Assembly (NCBI GenBank): GCA_035235625.1
Contig: CP141140.1
Span: forward strand, 17,318,685-17,382,684
DNA: 64,000 nucleotides
Direction: 5' to 3'
Origin: Saururus chinensis
Lineage: Eukaryota; Streptophyta; Magnoliopsida; Piperales; Saururaceae
Below, piece after piece: positions 23,173-35,090 of this stretch (position 1 is the stretch's first letter; each line of letters starts with the position of its first letter). The notes beneath the pieces were generated by a model. That model did not search any database. It was given only the letters and a program-made list of their open reading frames with translations, and was not told the DNA's origin. The position numbers and the translations under genes are program-made.

Positions 23173-24682
23173 TCGAACATGATAAATGTTCATTTCTACT
23201 TCCGACCGGGGCAAGCCATGGGGGGGGGGGGGGGGGGGGGCTACGCTCAAGAGTTCCGTGAAGCTGTTTCGGACCGTTTGATCCAAGCTGAAAACGGCCC
23301 ACCGACACCCTCGAGTCGATTCTGGCACGTTCAGAACGACGAGGCCCCGCCCCTAAACATTCGATGATGATTAAAAAGGTACCTTACCTCTCTCCCCCTT
23401 TCCTCGTTTACCTTCTCTCTTGTCACTTCCCACTTCTCACTTCTCACTTCTCAGAGGTTTGATTCTTCCCCGTGAACTTTTTCTTTCGTTAGAACTTTTT
23501 TTTTCTGCAATTTTATTGACGTGCTGAAACGATTTATCGTCAATTCAGCGATATCAATCCGCGCGTCCATGCTCACTTCGTCTTCATAGTCATTTCTTGT
23601 TTTTGTTTCCTAATTCTGGTGTGTGAAGCTGACGTGATTGGTTCTGGTATTTGCTTTTCCGGCCGGTAGGAGGAGATTGACGTCGGGATGTAGGAAGAGA
23701 GGCGGGGGTCGGATTTACGAAAGATGCGGTTGAATATGGGGCCGCGGCGGTTGTTTCAGCCGACCCAGACGACGAGGGTTCCGAGAAGGGTCTGGATGAG
23801 CTTTCAGAAATGGCAGGGCCTGCTCGTGGGTGGGAATCACACTTCTTCCCGCTTCTGCACTCGCTAGCCCTCTCGCTCTATCTCTGATCTGGCATCCTCG
23901 TCGACCTCGCTTTTGAGGAAAACACCATCTGGTCTTCTGGGTACTGTCCCGATTCCGATACCCTTGAGTGTTTTGTTAAAATTGAGGCTCTTTTCTCACG
24001 TAAAAAAAGCTCAACTTTTCTGCTGGGGGAGCCAGCCAACCAACAGTTACTGTCTTCTGTTCACACTATGGAGGTGAGCCTTTTAATTTTCCATTTATTT
24101 GCTATTTTAGAATTTGGAGTCAATTGTTCAAACATTGCGGCTTTTACCTACTGAACTAGGGAGATCTTAACTCTGTTTGATATTTAGCCTTGGATCACGC
24201 TTCAGAGAGCTCTGATACTGATTGTGTATGTGCGCATATCTCTTACTAACTTGAGGTGATCGGGATGAAGTCAATGTAGCGTGTATTTTACTTGTCCTCT
24301 CTCTCCCTCGCTCTCTCTCAATGGTTTTAGAACTCAGGTTGTATAAGTAGGAGTGTTTTTTTTTTTTGCTTGTTTGTGCTGGGACTTTCTGGAGCCTCCT
24401 TGTAGCTGATAAGTTCAGCAATAATTTGTTGTGCCACTAAAATTCTACACATATTATTATCGTTATATTTATATTATTTCCGAGAAAAAAAATTCTATAA
24501 AGATGAGTCCTGAACTCTGATGAACTAATTTAAACTCTCTTTATCTTTATATGTTGTCATCTTATAGCTTGAAGCTGCATCTGGTCGGGCTATGGATATC
24601 TGTGTTTCATCAGATTTTCCGTAGGCTTGTCGTCTGTTTAACAAATTTGAGTATAAATTAGCCAACTTCTTCTCTCCAAAAA
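23173..24682 (+). promoter_or_regulatory. 5' region of the bZIP gene
   Basis: It begins at the end of repeat B. A run of 21 G residues (23220-23240) is followed by CT-rich tracts (23388-23460), then GC-richer sequence to about 23900 that probably includes untranslated exons. I cannot place a transcription start or the borders of 5' introns. Possible upstream starts exist but none gives a convincing conserved peptide. Confidence 0.5.
23220..23240 (+). repeat. poly-G run, 21 bp
   Basis: An uninterrupted run of G, just outside the right end of repeat B and about 1.4 kb upstream of the bZIP start codon. It could be a replication or assembly-slippage site, or a G-quadruplex former. Confidence 0.95.
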
Positions 24683-27207
24683 ATGGTGTTACCCGCGAAC
24701 TTCAGTAGGAGCAATGCTGGCTGGTCAATGGAAAATTTTCTAGGAGAGCCTTCAGATTTCTCACTAACTTTTGGTGTGTCCCAAAATGCTACTGGAGGCC
24801 TAGGTAAGGTTCTTGGTTCTATGAACGTGGAAGAACTCCTTAAAAACGTTGGGACTGCTGAAGAGCTGGAAGCAATGGCATCAGCTATGCAATCATGCCA
24901 GGGTGGGGCAACTTGTGGTAATGTACGGCAACAATGTTCCTTTGTACGTTCTCGAATGCTTAGTCAGAAGGTTGTTGAAGAAGTATTGAAAGACGGAGGT
25001 GAAGAAAGTAGTGGAAAGGATGGGGATACAAATGCAGGTCCTAAATTGGAACAGAGGCAGCAAGCGTTAGGAGAGATGACACTCAAAGAATTCTTGTTGA
25101 CAGATGGAATGGTAAATGAAGATACTCAGTTAGCTGGGAGACAAAGTAGTTTCGAGGAACTATCAAGTTTAAATAATGATGCAGCATTGTCATTTGGGTT
25201 TCCAGTTCATTCTAATGGAATTGCTGGTGTTCATATTATGGAGAACCACAGTATCAGCAACAACAATGGATCCGTAAATCAACCAGTGAATATTTCTACC
25301 AACTTAATTTCTTGCAGATTGCAAAATGAAATATTGTCAGATCAAATGACAGTACCCTATGGGTGTCTAGGGCATGGTGAATATACTGGATGCCCAATCA
25401 TGAGGAGTGGAATAATTAAAATTGGAGATCCAACAATCATCCGTGATGGTGGTAAAGCCCAACAAGGTGAACCTGCCACAGAATTGATTACCTTAAAGGC
25501 TGGTGCTGTCACATTACCAGCAAGATGCTCCCTTAACCAACTATGCCTAGATGGGATGAACAAGGGAGTTGGATACACCCTGTCCATTGCCTCTAGATCA
25601 TCTGCTTCATACGATGCCTTTAATGGAAAAGAACACAATCCAAATGTGGAGAATGCTCGCGAGAGAAGGCAGAGGCGAATGTTAAAAAATAGAGAATCAG
25701 CAGCCAGATCACGGGCTCGTAAACAGGTAGACATAATTCCATTTTTGTTCCCTTGATGCATCGTGTTATTAGTTAATTTTGTTTTTCAATGGGATTTTAC
25801 CAGGCGTATACAACAGAATTGGAAGTTGAATTGGCACAACTTAGAGAAGAGAATGAAGCTTTGAAGAAGAAACAGGTTCCATTTTTTTCATTGATTTAAT
25901 TTTTTGAATATAGGCTTAGTCTAGAAGTTGGATTGGAGGCTATTTTATCTTCAAGATCCTGTGTATTTTTCAAACATGTATGATTATCCTGACTATTGAC
26001 CTGGGTCACTCCATGCATGAGCCACAACACAAAGTTATATGATCATGGATGAGAGTGCATATGGTGAATATTTATGATAATTTTTAGTGATATTACATGC
26101 ACAGGCTCTGGGGAAGAACAAAATGGCAATGATTACATTGAAACTCTTTACTGTCATATATGACCTTCAATCTCTTAAGCTTGGGGCTATTTGACTGTCG
26201 TCTAATAAAAACTTGGTTGTATGTGGTGGTGTTATCTGATGTCATCAAGTTATTTGTTTCTGCAGGCACAAATTATTGAGATGAATCAGGTGATGTGCTA
26301 CTAATATTAGGAAATTGTCTTGTTAATGTTCATTATGAATGCTATTTGTGTATTTTCTGTTGAACTTGCCCATTTATAAAGCAGCAGTTAATTGTTTGCG
26401 TTCTTTTTAAGTTTGTTATATCTACCTTCTCCTTCTGTTGCTTATAGGAAAGTTAATTATTTACAACAAAAGAAAGAAAGAAATAGGCCACGTGGCATTA
26501 GACCAGCTAGAGATCCAGTTCCAGTTGGCCACCAGTTCAATTGCTTTCCACTGTTTGGCTGGCAAAAATGAGATCACAAAACTGTGGGCCAGTCTGGTTG
26601 TGAATTGTCTGTGTCAGGCTCCGTCCACCTTTCTGCATATTTAATTTCTGTGACTTTTATCTACGAGGGGAGGGTCTGATTCATGGTAACTTGCCTGTGG
26701 CTTAAAAGCATCACGACCTTGAGCATAGCTGCCAAAGCAGGGCTCTTTCGCCGATAAATCATACTCAAGAATGATTCTGTTGGTCTTGAAGCTTGACCAT
26801 GATTAATGATTGTTCAATCAGCTTCTAGCTGATTCTCATCTTCATTGAGCTAATGTTCTCATCTGTAATATAGTATGGTCGCAAGAGAAAGATAGCTGCT
26901 TAAAACAACATATCACAATTTTATTTCTTGTTTTTGGGGAATAAAGGAAATAATAGGAAACGAAAATAACTAAGAGGAATGTCCAGCCAACCTATAAAAG
27001 TACAGACGCAAATTTTGCTTATGTGCACAGTTTATTTTAGTTGATCCTGTAGCATACTCTATATTAATGGAGGCACATTAAGGTGTGTTTTGTTATAGTA
27101 AGTTTGTCGTTTCCCCCTCTTTTGAACAGGTTCTGGAAACAACAATTAAGGAGCATCATGGATTTAAGAAGCAGTGCCTGAGAAGGACATTGACGGGACC
27201 ATGGTAA
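24683..27207 (+). CDS. group A bZIP transcription factor (ABI5/ABF/DPBF type)
   Basis: Coding exons: 24683-25726, 25804-25875, 26266-26289 and 27130-27207. All junctions are GT-AG and phase 0, giving 405 residues. The family binds ABRE-type ACGT elements in the nucleus and mediates abscisic-acid-responsive transcription. Group A conserved blocks are visible in order: SMNVEELLKNVGTAEE (about 47-62), SFVRSRMLSQKVVEEVLKD (about 87-105), LGEMTLKEFLL (about 130-140), a basic region with NRESAARSRARKQ (ending at 348), a leucine zipper over exons 2-4, and the C-terminal LRRTLTGPW. The R-x-x-S sites in these blocks are typical SnRK2 phosphorylation contexts in the family. The first block is less canonical than in ABI5 (VEELLKNV instead of MDEFLKNIW). 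The start is the first ATG before the conserved blocks. Reading through intron 1 stops after nine extra residues (25754-25756). Assignment to a subgroup (EEL/DPBF4, ABI5 or ABF) is not possible by eye. Confidence 0.93.
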
Positions 27208-29351
27208 AATTTGGCACATGGGTTGTGGTTTGTGAAGTCTATATGTGTCTTCGAATTACTTTGATTGCGTGTTTTTCTAGGTTGATGAGTCAAGAGTGGT
27301 AAAGTTGTATAACTTTAAATAAGCGTTCCTTGCCTCTCCAGCCTTTGGTGGGTTGGCTGGATCTCTGCTACTGTGGGAGAGGTCCTAGGGTCGACTTTCA
27401 TTGGCGCATAGAGTGTGAGGATGTGTGTGTCTTACCAATAAAAAAAACTTCCGTGTGTTTAATTTCAAAATGTCCTTTTATTTGATTTTCCGTATTAAAA
27501 TTATGTTATAAATAGTCCGTTTCTTAACAGCTAACAGCTTTAGCTGAAGTGATAACGGCTAACCAACAGGCCCAATATTTCCGCGTCAAGTTTGAGAGGA
27601 TGCAGTCTCTCAGTTGTTTGTGAGTCTCCCCCCGCGAGCAAATGAAATGCTCAATTAAGCCCGTACACGTGGGGGAGGCATAAGCTCAGTCAATATACTT
27701 CCCTAACAGTTTCGAGCTTTTGGATGAAAGTGGTTAACCGGCATATTTCATGTAGAGCTCGTTTGTATCTTCTCTCAATACAATGAATTGGTGTCAATGT
27801 GGGGAGACGATGCACCTCACACTGATTGTATCATCCCTGTGGAGGGGACGCGAGGGGGGACTTAGTAGGAGTTTCCTAAGTTCTAAGTGTTGATTTTAGC
27901 CTAATCAGCTTATCTTGTCCTGTAGCGAATAAATTGGAAAAATGCTTTTTTTAACCAACTCTCCTTGACGAGCCTACATAGGCCTTTGAACATGGAATAT
28001 AAGGGTGACTTTGAACATGGTACATAAGAGGGCGGTTGTGCTTAAAAACTAGTGCCTTTTATATGTTATATTTAGAACCCTATGTGGACTGGTCGGGGTG
28101 GTAGTCATAGAGTCCGATCCGGCTAGACTAGTCCAATACAACAATAGTTGGGCATTCCTTTTAATTTGTGGAAAATGTGACGAACATTATTAGTGTAATA
28201 ATCAGTTTTGTAGATAAGAGAATAAGAATCAAGGGTTTTGCATTTGCCTCTCTTTTTATAGGTGTGCGGATGATAACTTTAGTAGGGTCCTGATAATAGG
28301 AGGCCTCACTCGTGTGATTGTGTGAGTTAGGGCATTACAGGCAGTCAAATTTTATTTGAACAGTGCATGTTATGTATGGGGCAAGCAGCTTTTGAGTAGT
28401 GATATGATAATTTGCATTGCCTTGGCTCATGCGCAACATGGGACGCCGGAAAAGGTTAATATGAGCCTCTGCTCACGCATGCTTGCATAAGTTGGGGCAT
28501 TGCAAACCGTTGGATCTTGAATTGATAGTGGTAGGTATTACGCAAAAGTTGTATGCCCTTAATTAATACCCGTCATCAAATCAAAATTCGACCACCCGCG
28601 ATATGCTGGCTCACGCCCGATGCTCATATTAATGAGACTCTTTAATGATACAATAATTAATTTGTGCACGAGTCATATTGTCTGGGGCCTTGATTTATTA
28701 CTAAAATATGTCTAGAATAAATAACACATTGCTGCACTGAGGTATGATTTTAGTTACCTTGTATGTGTATCGACATCTAGTAACAACTATAAAAAAAATT
28801 ATAATAAGAGAAAGATTATGGTATGTGTGTGCATCCCTAGGATTTCACGTAATTCCACCGGCCCACCACAATGAACAAGCCCCATACACATTCTACTGCA
28901 AAAATCGGGCCTTTTGCATTCATGTTACGCTGAGCAGCCCTACGTACGAGCCTATGTAGCACTTAATTACACTTAATTTAAACAAGAACGTCGCTATTTA
29001 CACCCTATTATATTCCTGTTCCTTATTTCTTACTTACCCTAATCTTACCTACGAAAATGTCTCACTCATCCCCATAAAAAAAATATTCTACCATCGATCT
29101 CTTTACCCCACCTTTCCTATCTTTCTTCTATGTTGTTGGCCTGCACTGTTATGACCATTGACGGACTCAACCTGCCTATGCTTCTTCTACTTTTTCCCTC
29201 TTTCCTCTTTCTCAATCTGCCAGCCTCCTTACCCCCTCCTTCTTGGCCGCAGTTTACTAATTGTGGCCAACTGTGCCCTTGGCAGTAGCCAAGCCACAAA
29301 GCCGCAACCGGCCTCTTCTTTCGTTTTCTTTTAAAAATAACTACTTTAATC
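27208..29351. other. bZIP 3' flank and intergenic DNA
   Basis: AATAAA at about 27437 is a possible poly(A) signal for the bZIP mRNA. Beyond this I see no gene. The open frames at 28744-28959 (plus) and 29117-29353 (minus) lack motifs. Parts near 28250-28640 look like decayed repeat DNA. Confidence 0.45.
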
Positions 29352-30939
29352 ATCCTTATTAAGGGTGTTCACGGACATAAACGGACACAGGCATAGGGTT
29401 GTCTATGTCCATCCGTCATTTGAATAATTTTTGTTCGTGTCTGCCCTAATATGTATTACACTTTGTCCAAGTCTGTTTGCTACGGACACGAGTGGACACG
29501 AACCGGCATGAATAAATATTTCAACACCTAAATTTTTATCCTAATTCAAAATTTTTAACACTTTTATAACATGTAAAAATTATCTTAACATGTGAGATAG
29601 ATATTAGATCTATGTTTTCAAGTTATCTAATACCTATGTAGTATATTAAGATTATCCTAATATGCTATATAAGTTATGAATTTATATTTTCAAGTTGTCT
29701 AGTACCTATTATAACACCCCGACCCGGCCCGGGGTTAGTTCAGAAGACATAATCGGAGTATATAAAATAAGCGAAAAAATTAAAACCGACTGACCAGGAG
29801 CTGCAGACTCTGAGTGCGAGAGTCGTAACATTCATCTGCGCATTGCGGAGCTTTAACGTTCCATTGTACGTAGATCAGAACAAACCTAATTTTATAACTA
29901 ATTTGGATCGGGCCAATGTTATTTTAGCATTGGTTGCCTACGTACATATTGGATATTGTCTCTGATGTTATTCCAATACGATCGGATCCAAACGTAGTTC
30001 TACCTAACGGCTAATACATTCACGAGACATCAAAAAATTATATACGATAAAATACGTATACTTTATATCCGAATAATTCATTCGGAATCCGACGAAAATC
30101 TTATAACTCATCGGAGTCAAATGAAAGCCAATAAATTAGTAAAATACACTTTTCACATAGGTGAGAAGAACACTAATAAAAAACACATCCCACTTTATCA
30201 TAGAGTAGAGCAGAACACACTACAGAGTATTTTGGATCATATTAGATCCTATCAAATCATATCGGACTTTATCCGACCATACTGGTCATATCAGATCAGA
30301 GTATGTCAAGTCATAGCAGAGTATTTCAGATCACAACAAAATAAATCAAAGTAAATTAAATAAAAACATATTAGCATGTATCACATCATAGCAAATAATA
30401 TATCTTAATTAGTATATTACTAATTAAGATATGCATTCATATAAATCATATTAAACTAAAAGGTCAGAAAAACGTACTTCCCTCCAATTCCGGAAGTGGC
30501 GATGTTCGGAGTTGCTCATTTCCTCAGGGCATCTACCCTTTTTGATTCGGAGATGGTGGCCAGGATCTCCTCTAACTTCGGAACACTTTACCCTTCCTTC
30601 GCCCGCAGGTGGCGGACAGAACCTCCCCTTACCCGAAGACACTTTTCCCCTCTCGCGCCTATAGGCGGCGGCCAAAACCTCCCCATGCCTTGAGATATTT
30701 CTCTTAGATAGAGTTGCTAACATGAGAAATGGATACTTTTATTGCGTAGATCACCCTCAAATTAGCTAGAAACGCCTCAAGAATGACTCAAATCGGACTT
30801 AAAATGAGTGAGAAACGAAGAACAGAAGTTTCTGAATATGGGAGAGAATACAAAAACGTGGGAAAGTCTCTCATTCCTTTCTCTGGATGTTGTGGATGCT
30901 ATTTATATAAAAACTGGATAGATGTGAGGTTGACATGTG

Positions 30940-31135
30940 TCAATCCTATCTACTTCAATCATCAATCCTATCTGTTTCTTCAGCAATCCTATCCACTTAC
31001 ATCATCAATCATATCCGCTTTGTCAGCTATCTTATCCACTTACGTCATCATTCTTATCCGCTTTGTCAGCAATCCTATCCACTTTACGTCATCAATCATA
31101 TCCGCTTTGTCAGCTATCCTATTCGTCGTCGATCC
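30940..31135. repeat. tandem repeat, about 45 bp x 4, within the solo LTR
   Basis: Successive units share ATCAATCATATCCGCTTTGT, CAGCTATCCTATCC and ACTTACGTCATC. The three overlapping open frames here are by-products of the repeat. Confidence 0.85.
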
Positions 31136-31200
31136 TATCCCATATGATATTATTTTATTCAAATAATATCTTAACCTCAAAATGCAATAACTTTCAACCT

Positions 31201-31765
31201 TGACGTTGGAATCGCACGTTCTTGTTGCCGATGGACTCGTGTTGACGAGCCCTTCAAAATAAGAACACTCATGGGTATGTTATCCTGCACTTTTGTGTAA
31301 GTCCCGCCCATATAGCACACTTCCCAGGGTGGCAGCTTTCACTCCTGACCTTCATTTTGTGCGTTCTTTAATTTGTTACACTCGTTACTACGAGCTCTAC
31401 CCGGATACAGGGATTTCACCTAAAAACCCTCTAACATTGGTCATAAATTACCAAATTACCATTAACCCCCCATGTTAAGCATAACCACCACGCGACGCAC
31501 GCGGGACGTGCAGGGGACACGCGGACGGCCGCATTTGCGCGCCGTTTCAGAGGCACGGCGGCTTGGCTCCATCTCTGGCTCGGCTTGCTGACATCAGCTA
31601 TTTCTTCTTTTCTTAAATATTTTCAAAACGCGATAACTTTTTATCCCGAAGTCGGAATTGCACGATCTTGGTACCAATGGACTCGTATTGACGAGCCCTT
31701 CAAAACTAGATCCCACATGGGTAACTTATCTTGAACTTTTAAAGTGGGTCCCGCCCATGTGGCTT
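31201..31765. repeat. internal duplication in the solo LTR
   Basis: 31201-31330 and 31645-31765 share TGGACTCGT-TTGACGAGCCC, CATGGGTA and GTCCCGCCCAT in the same order at about 80 percent identity by eye. Confidence 0.7.
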
Positions 31766-32279
31766 GCTTTCTGAGGTCATAACTTTCGTTCCCGACCTCT
31801 GTTTTGAGTGTTCTTGGATGTGTTGTGCTCATTACTTCGAGTTCTAACCAAATACGGAAGTTTCAACTCTTAAAACCCTTAAAGAATTAACATATATTAC
31901 ATAATTACCCATAACCCTTTGAGGTTAAGCGTAATCGGAACACAGGGTACCACACCTATGTAGCATGTTAAGACTATTCTAACATGGTACATAAGTACTG
32001 GATTCATGTGTTTAAGTTGTCAAGTGCCTATGTAGCTAGTAATAATTACTACTATATATAAGAGAATGTTAGGTAAGAGTGGCGGGTGCGGACATCAGTG
32101 GACACGGACAAGGGTATGTTCGTGTCTGTAGCTCTCTATTAGTGCAAACAAAAAACTTTGTCCGTGTCCGGCCTAGATAAAAAAAAGTCCATTCTATATA
32201 GAAACGAATGCGGACATAGACGGATATACGAACAATGGACATCCATGAACACCCCTAATCCCTGTTACATCTTACATAC

Positions 32280-32730
32280 TATGTAGAAGTTTGTGGTTTA
32301 GGGTTTAGCGAAAGCTCATCGAGTTTGAGCAAATGTCCAAGGAGATGCACCACATCAAGGGGGGAGTCAGGGATGGGAGAGGAAGACCAGGATGTTGGGA
32401 AGGTATCGTCGGGTCTTGTAGACTTAACAGGGTATCGGAAGAGGGCATAGCAAAACTCTATCGAGGGCATAGCAAAACTCCATCGAGGGCATCCATGCCA
32501 CAGACAAGTAGTATAACAAGGACAAGGTGTTTGGCACTGCAGCTGCTGATGATGCCAAGGAAGCTGCCATCCACGACCTCGACGCTACTAAGCATGTGCT
32601 GGTTGCTATGACAAAGAAAGGTTCAGATGCTGCAAAATACATAGCGGAGAAGGGTATGTAGACCAAAGATGTAGTGGTCCATGGAACACTGTTGGGTGGA
32701 AGCAACGGAAGCTTAGTGGTGAGCATGACT
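32280..32730 (+). pseudogene. unidentified broken coding fragment
   Basis: After the MITE end, one reading includes DDAKEAAIHDLDATKHVLVA and KKGSDAAKYIAEKG with in-frame stops on either side. The alanine- and lysine-rich helical style looks like real protein sequence, but I do not recognise the family. A 20-bp unit (CGAGGGCATAGCAAAACTC) is duplicated at about 32441-32480. Start and end are approximate. Confidence 0.35.
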
Positions 32731-32797
32731 TGTTGATATGCAAAAATTTAACCTTTATGTCCCTCACAATTAATTTACATGCATTCACAACAAAACA

Positions 32798-32819
32798 TGC
32801 ATATATATATATATATATA
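32798..32819. repeat. (AT)n microsatellite
   Basis: An uninterrupted alternating AT tract of about 20 bases. Confidence 0.9.
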
Positions 32820-33067
32820 AGCATTAAATCAATTCAAATAACTTCAAAATTAGTAGTAATTAAATAATGAATTAAGAACTATTGATTTTAGGGGTTGAGG
32901 CCCAAAGACGTGGCCAATCACCTAAAATCAAGTACGACATTTTCTTTATTTCAATTATAGATAAGAGGAATCAAAATTACCTCTTTAATATATCTTTTAT
33001 CTTAAGACTAAGAGAAACTATTTATTCTTTAGCCAATTTGCTTGGAATAATTAGAGATGCCACTTAG

Positions 33068-33372
33068 GTCGAGTAAATGGTAAAACCTGATCCGATTCTA
33101 ATGGGTCCAGTTTGGTTTTTAAAAATTGACCCGAATAGTTATTCGGGTCGGGTTCGGGTTTTCAGTGATCTAGCCTGACTCAACCCGAATATAATTGTAA
33201 ATATAAAATTAGATTTTTTTATGTATTTTTAAATATTATTTTTTTAAAAATAAAATTAAAAAAAATTAAAATATATTTTTAACTTTTATTTGAGTCAAAT
33301 GGGTTTGGTTTGGGTTATAGTTTCTTAAGTGGTATCGGGTTTGGCAAAACCTGACTTGGCAGCAACACTAAG
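33068..33372 (+). mobile_element. MITE, ATGCCACTT/AGGCAACAC family (copy 1)
   Basis: Begins near ATGCCACTTAGGTCGAG and ends near TTGGCAGCAACAC, with an internal AT-rich block and TATTCGGGTCGGGTTCGGG. It is present in inverted orientation at 35836-36110. Confidence 0.7.
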
Positions 33373-33639
33373 AATAATTAGCTTAAGAGGACTTAGAAGA
33401 AAATACAAAGAGAAATAAAAGAGACTTTATGAAGAACGCCCTTCAACCTTTGATTGTCATATAATAGTAAAGAAGAAAGCTTATGCTTGTCTCTTATTTT
33501 GTCTCTTGCAAGTGACCCGTGGAGTTCACAAAAACTGCAACCCTTTTGTCCTTAATGTGAGAAGATAAATATATGGTAAAGTGGGAGAAATCTATCTCCT
33601 ACTCATCCATAACTAAATTCAGTATGGGGACGTCTTATT

Positions 33640-34416
33640 TAGTGTTTTAAAACTGGGCCCGACCACTGACCCGGATTTGTGGTTGGGATGGTTCAACCAG
33701 AGTCAACCCAGGCTAATGCGGTCAATATATAATTTCCCCTTCAGGGCCACAGGCTTCAACCCTAATTCTCATTTCTCATCGCCGCCTCCCACTTATCATA
33801 GTGAAGGGCAGTTGAGGAAGAAGTAGATCCAGAGGAGATGGTAGGCTGGATCCGGCCAATAGGCTTGGCGACAAAGCTGAACTCAAGGCTGCCAACACAG
33901 GTGGAATCGTGGAGGCCAGGAGCGGGGTGAACTGGTGAAGACCATGTGGTTCTGGGGTGACACGACACCATGTCATAAGCTACAGGTGGTGCAGTCAGGG
34001 TTGCCAGAGATGAGGAGAAATGTAGGGATTGGAGGAGGGAGGGGTAGACAAACTTAGGGCCGGGCCGGGCCAAGGGAGGGTGGAGGGCGGGTCATTTTCT
34101 GTAGGTGTTTTTTGGGTCTTTAGTGGCAGATTTGAATGGAGGCGACCGGAGTCAGAGGCGTTACTTCAAGCTTCAACCTAGACCAACCCTCTTCCCCTTC
34201 CCCTTCCCCTTCCCCTTCCCCTCCCTCTCCTTCTCCTTCCCCCTTCACCTCCCTCGTGCAATTTTTTTTTACAATCCGGACTGGCCCCATCATCTGGGTT
34301 ACTAGTTTGACCGGCCGAGTTAACTCTGCCCAGTAACTTAGATGACTCGGCCCAGATTTTTGACCGGGTCCGGTTGAACCCCGTGAACCGCGGGGCCGGT
34401 CCGTTTTTTAAAACTG
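33640..34416. mobile_element. hAT-type element, 777 bp
   Basis: Left end TAGTGTTTTAAAACTGGGC; right end, read inward, CAGTTTTAAAAAACGGAC. Flanked by GTCTTATT (33632-33639) and GTCTTATC (34417-34424), an 8-bp duplication with one change. It contains a (CCCCTT)n hexamer tract at about 34191-34225. The open frames inside lack motifs and no transposase is recognisable. Confidence 0.85.
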
Positions 34417-34576
34417 GTCTTATCCCATTTTAACTTGGGGCCCACACATAACCCACTCTCCCTCCATAAAGCCTCTCTCTTCCGTTATGAAAACGTAGGT
34501 ACAAACCCACGGACGAAACATGCCGCAGCTGACTACACGGCCAAGAAGTCTTCAGCGGTGAAGGGACTCGCTCCCG

Positions 34577-35090
34577 GTGAGTATGTCTCATGGCGAATTC
34601 AAGGGACTGGAGCCGGAAGACTTCCGCAAGAAGGCCCATTGCCTCGTCGAATTCACCCGGCTGGCTTCCCCATTCGCGACTAAGCTGGAGACAACCGTCG
34701 TGGATTGGAGGGCGATACTCAACCTCCCCTCTTCCTTCACCTTCTCTTGCTCCGAAGGTGTCCCGAGTTCATCGCCTATATATGGCTCCGACTGTGGTTG
34801 TGCATGACCATGCTCTGGCGGTCGGCCCGACTGTGGAGAAGCTCATCGCCTATGGCTCCGACTAGTCGCACCCGACCTTTGCCAAAACATGCATGACCGC
34901 GGGTATACCGCTCGCCAACATCCGCTCCATCGTCACCTCTGCCGAGACCGAGTCCGCGATCTCTCCCATCCCATGACCCTGCAACGGGCGATGGAGGCGG
35001 ATGCGGCAGCGGCCCGGTGCCATTTTAAGTTTGTGCGACGGTGGGAACCACATCAACAACGGCAGTGGACTCGGCGCGGGGGGGGAGAGG
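34577..35090 (+). pseudogene. broken tyrosine/aromatic L-amino-acid decarboxylase
   Basis: Several blocks of the plant PLP-dependent group II decarboxylases (TyDC/AADC) are readable. They are LEPEDFRKKAH near the start, VVDWRAILNLPSSFTFS (about 34697-34750), KLIAYGSD then SHPTFAKTCMTAGIPLANIR (about 34840-34925), and CATVGTTSTTAVD in another frame (35032-35071). Intact enzymes convert tyrosine or DOPA to the amine, the entry to benzylisoquinoline and related alkaloids. This copy has a stop at the Q of the SDQ(S/T)H motif (34863-34865, CAG to TAG), another stop near 34976, at least one frameshift, large deletions and no region for the PLP lysine. It cannot encode an enzyme. It sits between two hAT/MITE elements. 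Confidence 0.9.

Larger units (their letters stand above)
29710..31954 (-). mobile_element. solo LTR, 2.2 kb, inside the hAT MITE
   Basis: Flanked by a perfect CCTAT duplication (29705-29709 and 31955-31959); the intact MITE copy at about 2051 shows the undivided site. On the minus strand it begins TGTGGTACC and ends GGGTCGGGGTGTTATA (last CA changed to TA). A TATATAAATAG box on the minus strand near 30903-30913 supports that direction. No internal retrotransposon genes. Confidence 0.88.
29360..32257. mobile_element. hAT-type MITE (second copy) carrying a solo LTR
   Basis: Left end TAAGGGTGTTCACGGACA; right end, read inward, TAGGGGTGTTCATGGATG. The flanks ATCCTTAT (29352-29359) and ATCCCTGT (32258-32265) agree at 6 of 8 positions. 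Without the LTR it is about 650 bp and aligns with the element at 1708-2417. Confidence 0.85.

Noticed and set aside
25357..25761. 134-codon minus-strand frame
   Set aside because: Antisense shadow of bZIP exon 1.
28060..28660. Possible gene between the bZIP gene and the hAT MITE
   Set aside because: Short frames without motifs and repeat-like texture; nothing supports a protein or RNA gene.
30783..31203. Three overlapping plus-strand frames
   Set aside because: They read through the 45-bp tandem repeat in the solo LTR in all three frames.
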